From positions 2,731,001 through 2,795,000 of the forward strand of contig NC_009943.1 in NCBI RefSeq assembly GCF_000018405.1: a stretch of 64,000 bases of DNA. Reading direction: 5' to 3'. This document shows, piece by piece, positions 59,600-64,000 of the stretch (positions are counted from its first letter, which is position 1; each line of letters starts with the position of its first letter). The position numbers and the translations under genes are program-made. The stretch comes from Desulfosudis oleivorans Hxd3 (lineage in GTDB: Bacteria; Desulfobacterota; Desulfobacteria; Desulfobacterales; Desulfosudaceae). The notes under the pieces are model-generated. The model was not told the DNA's origin, ran no database searches, and saw only the letters and a list, made by a program, of their open reading frames with translations.

Positions 59600-60433
59600 T
59601 TAAGGTTTTACTGCCACAATATCTACACGCATCGACTTTCCCTGCGTGGACGGCGGTCCGGACACCGGGCTTTCCCTGCCGGTGATCTCAAACCGTTCCA
59701 GAGCAAACCCGCTGGCGCCGAACATATCCCGAAGATCTTCAGCCGAGGTAACAGGATAAGAAAAATAATTGTCCGCATAGGCCTGTGCCAGTACTTTCAA
59801 TTCCTCCCGGGAGAGATCAATCCCTTCCAACTCCTGTCCCGCGCTCACCACCCTGGCAACAAAATCATCGGCCTGCTGCCCGGAAAACCCGACCCGATCC
59901 CCGGCCGTGGGGCGTATCCGGTTCGATGTTACCACCCGGCCGCCGGGTCGCAGCAGGCGGCTCCAGTTCCAAATAAGGCCGCCCCGTTGCACCGGGGCAA
60001 AAAAACCGAAAAATGAGTGGGTGCAGATCAGATCAAAGTAATCGTCGTTACGGTAGTCCAGCATGCTCCGGCACGCCGTGTCTATTTTTACACCCACCCT
60101 GTCCGCGTACCAGCGGTTTAAAAAAAGCGGGGTCGGGCAGTGGTCCACCACGGTAATGGCCGGGGCGCCTTCCGGCAGGGGCCACAGGTCGAGAATGGTG
60201 TCGGCCATGGCGTAGTCCGTGGCCCCGGAAATACACACCCGCCGGAAATCACCGGATACCGCCAGCGGCGCTATGGCGTTGCGGTAAAATTCATTCTGCA
60301 GGTAGGGCGGCGACACAATGCCGAGCATGCGAAGGTATTGCCACGCGCCGTGGTACCAGCCGCACCCGTTGCACAGTGTTTGCGACTCACGATAGGCCAG
60401 TGGCGCGCTTTCAGACAGAAAGTCGTTTTGCAT
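59600..60433 (-). CDS. Class I SAM-dependent methyltransferase, cysteine-bearing
   Basis: 277 residues. SAM-binding region VCISGATDYAMADTILDLWP (about 66-85) with a GAxDY motif in place of the usual GxGxG, the acidic end ITVVDHCPTPLF, then YFDLICTHSFFGFF and LLRPGGRVVTSNRI, all in the class I order. The N-terminus has TLCNGCGWYHGAW with two cysteines. The methyl acceptor is unknown; the motif VVTSNRI and the Fe/Cys-like N-terminus do not match a named family that I can identify. It precedes tctC by 19 bp on the same strand. Confidence 0.78.
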   Translation of the reverse strand: MQNDFLSESAPLAYRESQTLCNGCGWYHGAWQYLRMLGIVSPPYLQNEFYRNAIAPLAVSGDFRRVCISGATDYAMADTILDLWPLPEGAPAITVVDHCPTPLFLNRWYADRVGVKIDTACRSMLDYRNDDYFDLICTHSFFGFFAPVQRGGLIWNWSRLLRPGGRVVTSNRIRPTAGDRVGFSGQQADDFVARVVSAGQELEGIDLSREELKVLAQAYADNYFSYPVTSAEDLRDMFGASGFALERFEITGRESPVSGPPSTQGKSMRVDIVAVKP

Positions 60434-60652
60434 TTTTCCCTGAATACCGACAAGTTAAAGAGGGCTTACCGGCCCACGCATATCATGAAAATACAAGACT
60501 TATCAACAGGAAGCTTGATTTCAAACGCCTGGTGTGAGGCAGCAGTGGTCTTTAGACCGCCATTCAGCCGGCCGGTGTTCGGGAGCACGATCAATTTTAT
60601 GGAAGGCTGAAGCCCTTCGGCTGCATCGATTTCGATTTGGAGAAAAAGAGCT

Positions 60653-61240
60653 TTATGGTCTGACAGTGAAGCTGGCCCGGTGAATAAGCGTGGGACCATA
60701 TTGAAAAATAGCGTTCCGGTGGGCTTTGGTGGGATAGCCCTTGTGCTGAGAAAAACCGAACTCGGGATAATCAAGATGGTAACGCTCCATCATGTTGTCC
60801 CGGGAGACCTTGGCCACGATGGAGGCCGCGGCAATGGAGATGCTGGCGCTGTCTCCTTTGACAATGGGGCGCTGCCCAACCGGCCGGGGAATGGTAAAGG
60901 TACCGTCGATCAGCAGAAAGTCCGGCTGGGGAAAAAGATTTTCAACGGCCATGGCCATGGCCAGCAGGGAGGCCTGAAGAATGTTGATGCGGTCGATTTC
61001 AACGGCATCGACAATGCCGATGCCAACAGTAAGGGCGTCCCTGTAGATGTCGTCATACAGGGACGCCCGTTTTTTTGCGGAAAGTTTCTTGGAATCGGTG
61101 ATCCGGTCGTTGGTATAATCGTCCGGGAACACGACAGCAGCAGCCACCACCGGGCCGGCCAGGGGCCCGCGGCCGGCCTCGTCAAGACCGGCGATGATGG
61201 AAAACCCGTCACTCCTGGCACTGTCTTCGTATGTTCTCAT
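60653..61240 (-). CDS. rnhB: Ribonuclease HII
   Basis: 195 residues from ATG 61240; GTG 61291, six bases after the rplS stop, is an alternative that would add 17 unconserved residues. The catalytic motif is IIAGLDEAGRGPLAGPVVAA (DEAGRGP), followed by DSKKLSAKKRASLYDDIY, the second acidic site FLLIDGTFTIP, and SISIAAASIVAKVSRDNMM with the C-terminal HKGYPTKAH. It cuts the RNA strand of RNA-DNA hybrids at single ribonucleotides, as in mismade DNA or primers. It is the last member of the translation cluster read from khpA. Confidence 0.93.
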   Translation of the reverse strand: MRTYEDSARSDGFSIIAGLDEAGRGPLAGPVVAAAVVFPDDYTNDRITDSKKLSAKKRASLYDDIYRDALTVGIGIVDAVEIDRINILQASLLAMAMAVENLFPQPDFLLIDGTFTIPRPVGQRPIVKGDSASISIAAASIVAKVSRDNMMERYHLDYPEFGFSQHKGYPTKAHRNAIFQYGPTLIHRASFTVRP

Positions 61241-61297
61241 GAATCGGTCCGTACCCGGAAAACAGTAACACCCGATCCGGCGGTCCAACACTGGAAC

Positions 61298-61651
61298 CTA
61301 CCTGTCCCGCTTTTCCCGTATCTTGGCCGCCTTGCCGGTCAGCTTGCGGAAATAGTAAATCCGGGACTGGCGCACCAGGCCCCTTTTCACCACCTCGATC
61401 CTGTCGATGGAGGGGGAGTGCAGGGGAAAAATCCGCTCCACGCCAATGCCGAAGGATGTTTTTCGAACGGTAAAGGTAGCGGCGGTGGATTTGGAGCCGT
61501 TGTGCCGTTTCAACACCACGCCCTCGAACACCTGAATGCGCTCTTTTTCACCTTCTTTGATCTTCACATGCACCTTGACCGAGTCGCCGGACGAAAAATC
61601 CGGCAGGTCCAACCGCATATGTTCTTTTTCCAGTTGTCTGATCGCTTCCAT
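61298..61651 (-). CDS. rplS: 50S ribosomal protein L19
   Basis: 117 residues from ATG 61651, which has GGAGGAAAAC directly before it; the longer frame to 61690 is not needed. Typical L19 blocks: [67 protein letters not shown] and [20 protein letters not shown]. It sits at the interface of the two ribosomal subunits. Located between the RNA methyltransferase and rnhB genes as in many bacteria. Confidence 0.97.
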   Translation of the reverse strand: MEAIRQLEKEHMRLDLPDFSSGDSVKVHVKIKEGEKERIQVFEGVVLKRHNGSKSTAATFTVRKTSFGIGVERIFPLHSPSIDRIEVVKRGLVRQSRIYYFRKLTGKAAKIREKRDR

Positions 61652-61716
61652 GTTTTCCTCCAAAAACCTTATATTTGGCCGTTCCCGCACATGCGGAAAC
61701 CGACGTTGACCCGCCT

Positions 61717-62298
61717 TTATACCCTATCTTCTGCCAGTCTGTCCAGCATTATCGACACAGCCGACCGAACAGAAAGATGATTATATGCACTTTTTCCGGC
61801 CAGGGGCTCCAGCACACAGTCGGCCTGATCGAGAACCGACGGCGCCAGGCCCCAGGCAGTGCCGAACACCAGCAGCACCGGGGAGGCGTTAAGCCGGTCT
61901 TTTAAATACTCCATGGTCACCGCACCCGGATGGAGCCGGGCCGTGGTGGCCGCCACCAGGGGGGCCGTGCCGGTATCCGCGGTCACAAGGGCCGCTGCCT
62001 CGGCCAGGCTGTCGCACACCCGCATCAGCTCAAAGGCCTGTGCCCGCAAAGGGTTATACCGTGACCCACTCCCGTCGGTCCAGTGGGCGATGATCCGTTT
62101 TACCAGCCGCTTCTGGTCTTCCAGGGGCGTCACCACAAAATAACCGGCCGCTCCGTAAGTTTTTGCGGCCCTGGCAATGTCGTGCAGGTCCAGGTTGGTC
62201 ACGGCCGAGGCAATGGTCTCCGCCTGCCGGCCCAGGACCGGGTGGTGGACCAGCGCAATGTAGAGGCGAACCGGGCTAATCGGCGACAAGGGTTTCAA
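61717..62298 (-). CDS. SAM-dependent RNA methyltransferase of the trmD-rplS cluster
   Basis: 193 residues, starting at TTG 62298 or TTG 62289 (GGAAGG lies about nine bases before the latter), overlapping the end of trmD. The fold is SPOUT/TrmD-like: [20 protein letters not shown] at the start, [19 protein letters not shown], then [20 protein letters not shown] with the knotted SAM site and [17 protein letters not shown] at the end. It matches the small RNA methyltransferase commonly placed between trmD and rplS in delta-proteobacteria and other anaerobes. The target nucleotide is unknown. Confidence 0.85.
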   Translation of the reverse strand: MKPLSPISPVRLYIALVHHPVLGRQAETIASAVTNLDLHDIARAAKTYGAAGYFVVTPLEDQKRLVKRIIAHWTDGSGSRYNPLRAQAFELMRVCDSLAEAAALVTADTGTAPLVAATTARLHPGAVTMEYLKDRLNASPVLLVFGTAWGLAPSVLDQADCVLEPLAGKSAYNHLSVRSAVSIMLDRLAEDRV

Positions 62299-63028
62299 CC
62301 TTCCGGCACCACGCTTTGAGCGCCTTTTTCTCCTCCGGGGTCAACGCTCTTTCCAGCAGCAGGTCCGGCCGCTTGAGCAGGGTGCGAACCAGGGAGGTTT
62401 CCAGTCGCCAGGCTTCGATCCGGGCGTGGTTGCCGGAAACCAGGACTTCGGGCACCGGTTCCCCTTCAAATACCGGGGGCCGGGTGTAGTGGGCGTGCTC
62501 GATCCGTCCCTGCACAAAGGTCTCCTTTTCCGCCGAGTCCTCGCCGCCCAGGGCACCGGGAATCAGTCGGGTGACCGCGTCGATGACGATCATGGCCGGC
62601 ACCTCGCCGCCGGAAAGCACGTAATCGCCCACGGAAATCTCATCGTCAATCAGTCCCTGGCAGACCCGCTCGTCAATGCCTTCGTAACGGCCGCACACCA
62701 GAATCAGGTCTTCGGCGGCATCGGCCAGGTGCCGGGCCGCCTCCTGGGTAAACCCCCGGCCCTGGGGGGTCAAGAGCACTGTACGGGCCGACGGATAGGC
62801 GTTTCTGGCATCCCGAATGGCCGCTGCCAGGGGCTCGGGCTTCATCACCATGCCGCTGCCCCCGCCGTAAGGCCGATCATCCACGGTCCGGTGACGATCT
62901 TTTGTATAGTCGCGAATGTCAACGGTCCGGCACGAGATGGTGCCGCTTTCTACGGCCCGCCGGACAATGCCATGCTGGGAAAAGGCATCCACCATCTCCG
63001 GGAAAATCGTCAACACCGTAAAGTTCAT
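62276..63028 (-). CDS. trmD: tRNA (guanine-37-N1)-methyltransferase
   Basis: 250 residues from ATG 63028 ([12 protein letters not shown]); the frame is open to 63115 but the extra part is repeat-derived. Family motifs: [40 protein letters not shown], then [13 protein letters not shown] and [20 protein letters not shown], forming the trefoil-knot SAM pocket. It methylates G37 next to the anticodon and prevents frameshifting. The end overlaps the next methyltransferase gene. Upstream, a 368-bp repeat-filled gap separates it from rimM, which normally abuts it. Confidence 0.97.
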   Translation of the reverse strand: MNFTVLTIFPEMVDAFSQHGIVRRAVESGTISCRTVDIRDYTKDRHRTVDDRPYGGGSGMVMKPEPLAAAIRDARNAYPSARTVLLTPQGRGFTQEAARHLADAAEDLILVCGRYEGIDERVCQGLIDDEISVGDYVLSGGEVPAMIVIDAVTRLIPGALGGEDSAEKETFVQGRIEHAHYTRPPVFEGEPVPEVLVSGNHARIEAWRLETSLVRTLLKRPDLLLERALTPEEKKALKAWCRKVETLVAD

Positions 63029-63107
63029 GGCACGCCTTTTTTGTCCGGCCTTTCGGGCCGGTTCGAATATGCCGCAAGCCCCGCCTGTGGCAGGGCTAAA
63101 AAATTTC

Positions 63108-63400
63108 AATTTCATGAAAGATACGGGCTACCCGTATCTTTCACGAGTTGATTTGGCCGCAGGTGCAAGGCGCGGGACATGAAGCTGTAGTCAATCTACC
63201 GCGAATGTCCCGCAACACAGCAACTGCGGTCAAGGTGACTCGCCCGAAGGGTGAAATTTTTCGGTATAAAATTGGCTCAAAAGGCCTCAAGTCGTCCATG
63301 ACAGTTTGTGTTTTTAAAAAAATGCAATTTCTATTACGATATACTGTTTCTGATCCAGATATTCACCCATACCAAAAATTTCATGAAAGATACGGGCTAC
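63108..63400. repeat. Repeat insertion between rimM and trmD bounded by 24-bp direct repeats
   Basis: AATTTCATGAAAGATACGGG plus CTAC occurs at 63108-63131 and again at 63377-63400, flanking 245 bp. The left copy opens an inverted repeat TGAAAGATACGG / CCGTATCTTTCA (63115-63145). Inside are the blocks TTTCACGAGTTGATTTGGCC and CCGCGAATGTCCCGCAACAC and GACTCGCCCGAAGGGTGAAA, shared with the element at 28.0 kb. The right direct repeat contains the rimM stop codon. The structure looks like an inserted element with a duplicated target, or duplication of the rimM 3' end. Confidence 0.7.
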
Positions 63401-63909
63401 AGGGATTCCGGCAGGCTCACCTGCATGGTGCCGGCCGCCAGGTCGATGTGCCCGACCACGGACTTGAGGGCGGGCACCAGGGTCTCCTTCCCGGTATCGG
63501 CGTCGGTCACCACATACACATCGTTGCCCGGCGTGGGAATAATCGATGTGATACGGCCCAGCAAGGTCTTTTTGTCAAACACGGCCAGGCCGATCAGGTC
63601 ATCCCAGTAATAGGTGTCGTCCTCAAGGGGCGGCAGGGAGGCGCGCAGCGCGAATAGTTCGTATCCCACCACGGCCGCGGCCTGCTCGCGGCTGTCCAGT
63701 TCCAGAGCCCCCAAAAGGAAATGGCGACCATGGGGTTTGCACCATTCAATGGTGCAAACCCGCTCGTCGCCTTTGGGACCTCGTAGAAAAAGGGTATTTC
63801 CCTGCGAGAACTCCGCGATGTCACCGGAGTGGGAATAGACCCGGACAGTTCCGCGAATTCCATGAATACCGACGATTTTGCCCACACATAGGAATTCGCT
63901 GCTGTTCAT
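63397..63909 (-). CDS. rimM: Ribosome maturation factor RimM
   Basis: 170 residues. N-terminal RimM domain (LCVGKIVGIHGIRGTVRVYS), middle region GDERVCTIEWCKPHGRHFLL, then the PRC-barrel half (DDTYYWDDLIGLAVFDKKTL, then LGRITSIIPTPGNDVYVVT and LVPALKSVVGHIDLAAGTM). It binds S19 and helps 30S head assembly. The start ATG 63909 is nine bases downstream of the khpA stop. The last three or four codons lie in one arm of a 24-bp direct repeat. Confidence 0.95.
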   Translation of the reverse strand: MNSSEFLCVGKIVGIHGIRGTVRVYSHSGDIAEFSQGNTLFLRGPKGDERVCTIEWCKPHGRHFLLGALELDSREQAAAVVGYELFALRASLPPLEDDTYYWDDLIGLAVFDKKTLLGRITSIIPTPGNDVYVVTDADTGKETLVPALKSVVGHIDLAAGTMQVSLPESL

Positions 63910-63917
63910 GGGAAAAG

Positions 63918-64000
63918 CTACTCGATGATCTCGAGCACCGTGCGTTTTTTGAGCTTGGCCGAAGCAGCGCTCAGAATGGTGCGCAAGGCACGGGCCGTGC
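63918..64000 (-). CDS. khpA: KH-domain RNA-binding protein KhpA (C-terminal part)
   Basis: The reverse strand from 64000 to the TAG at 63918 encodes ARALRTILSAASAKLKKRTV then LEIIE, the C-terminal end of the small KH-domain protein (YlqC/KhpA) that normally sits between rpsP and rimM. Only about 26 residues are visible; the rest lies beyond the window. It binds RNA and in Gram-positive bacteria pairs with KhpB in control of cell size. Confidence 0.85.
   Translation of the reverse strand, partial: TARALRTILSAASAKLKKRTVLEIIE

Noticed and set aside
61241-61291. GTG start extending RNase HII by 17 residues
   Set aside because: Kept only as an alternative: the added residues are not conserved in the family, although the position six bases after rplS is plausible for coupling.

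Overview
The window looks like a chromosomal segment of a GC-rich, strictly anaerobic sulfate reducer of the Desulfobacterota (Desulfobacteraceae-like). Grounds: an Hmc/Tmc-type transmembrane redox module followed by an Rrf1-like regulator, a histidine kinase and an Rrf2 regulator; a tungsten aldehyde:ferredoxin oxidoreductase operon; a ferredoxin-rich split glutamate synthase; a sodium-pumping decarboxylase beta subunit; and many cysteine-rich Fe-S proteins. The species assignment is inference; no 16S gene or other decisive marker is present.

Layout. 0-5.8 kb: end of an HmcE-like membrane subunit, HmcF-like Fe-S protein, universal stress protein, response regulator, sensor kinase with a degenerate receiver, Rrf2 regulator. 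5.8-9.0 kb: metallo-beta-lactamase, rhodanese-ferritin fusion, FAD oxidoreductase and a small coiled-coil protein. 9.1-13.3 kb: GAF-ANTAR antiterminator, a KaiC-like/XRE/cupin fusion and, divergent from it, a glutamate-synthase-like FMN enzyme whose leader carries an intrinsic terminator. 13.4-17.3 kb: an island of foreign look with two AT-rich orphan genes, a Na+-dependent NSS transporter and a ParE-type toxin-antitoxin pair. 17.4-27.1 kb: nitrogen assimilation, with glutamine synthetase III (reverse strand, sigma-54-like promoter), glutamine synthetase I, and a three-gene glutamate synthase in which the amidotransferase, the FMN core and GXGXG-plus-reductase are separate polypeptides. 27.3-32.2 kb: a small membrane coiled-coil protein, then MlaA, MlaC and an RND transporter in one reverse operon, probably for lipid trafficking. 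32.5-36.9 kb: OadG-like and OadB proteins, a DUF4124 protein, class II aldolase, Nudix hydrolase. 37.0-42.4 kb: a two-gene operon ending in a 1584-residue repeat protein with a YadA-type anchor. 42.7-47.5 kb: an aldehyde/alcohol redox operon (SCP2-like protein, Fe-alcohol dehydrogenase, AOR, and an alcohol-dehydrogenase paralogue that has lost its metal ligands). 47.8-54.9 kb: a CPA antiporter with TrkA domain, a lipoprotein acetolactate decarboxylase, a CoA-disulfide-reductase-like enzyme, DUF3617, MscS and a DUF362 ferredoxin protein. 55.1-64.0 kb: the translation/RNA cluster khpA-rimM-trmD-RNA methyltransferase-rplS-rnhB and yraN, interrupted between rnhB and yraN by about 5 kb carrying a PaaK-like ligase, TctA, TctC and a methyltransferase.

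Intergenic spaces carry several families of short non-coding repeats. The clearest is a roughly 150-bp element with 17-bp terminal inverted repeats, present three times (9.8, 55.0 and 58.4 kb), each time with the same end at the stop codon of a reverse-strand gene. The strongest leads for new biology are the KaiC-like/XRE/cupin fusion facing an attenuated glutamate-synthase-like gene close to an ANTAR regulator, the metal-ligand-free alcohol dehydrogenase in the AOR operon, the rhodanese-ferritin fusion cluster, and the repeat adhesin with its recently duplicated three-unit blocks.
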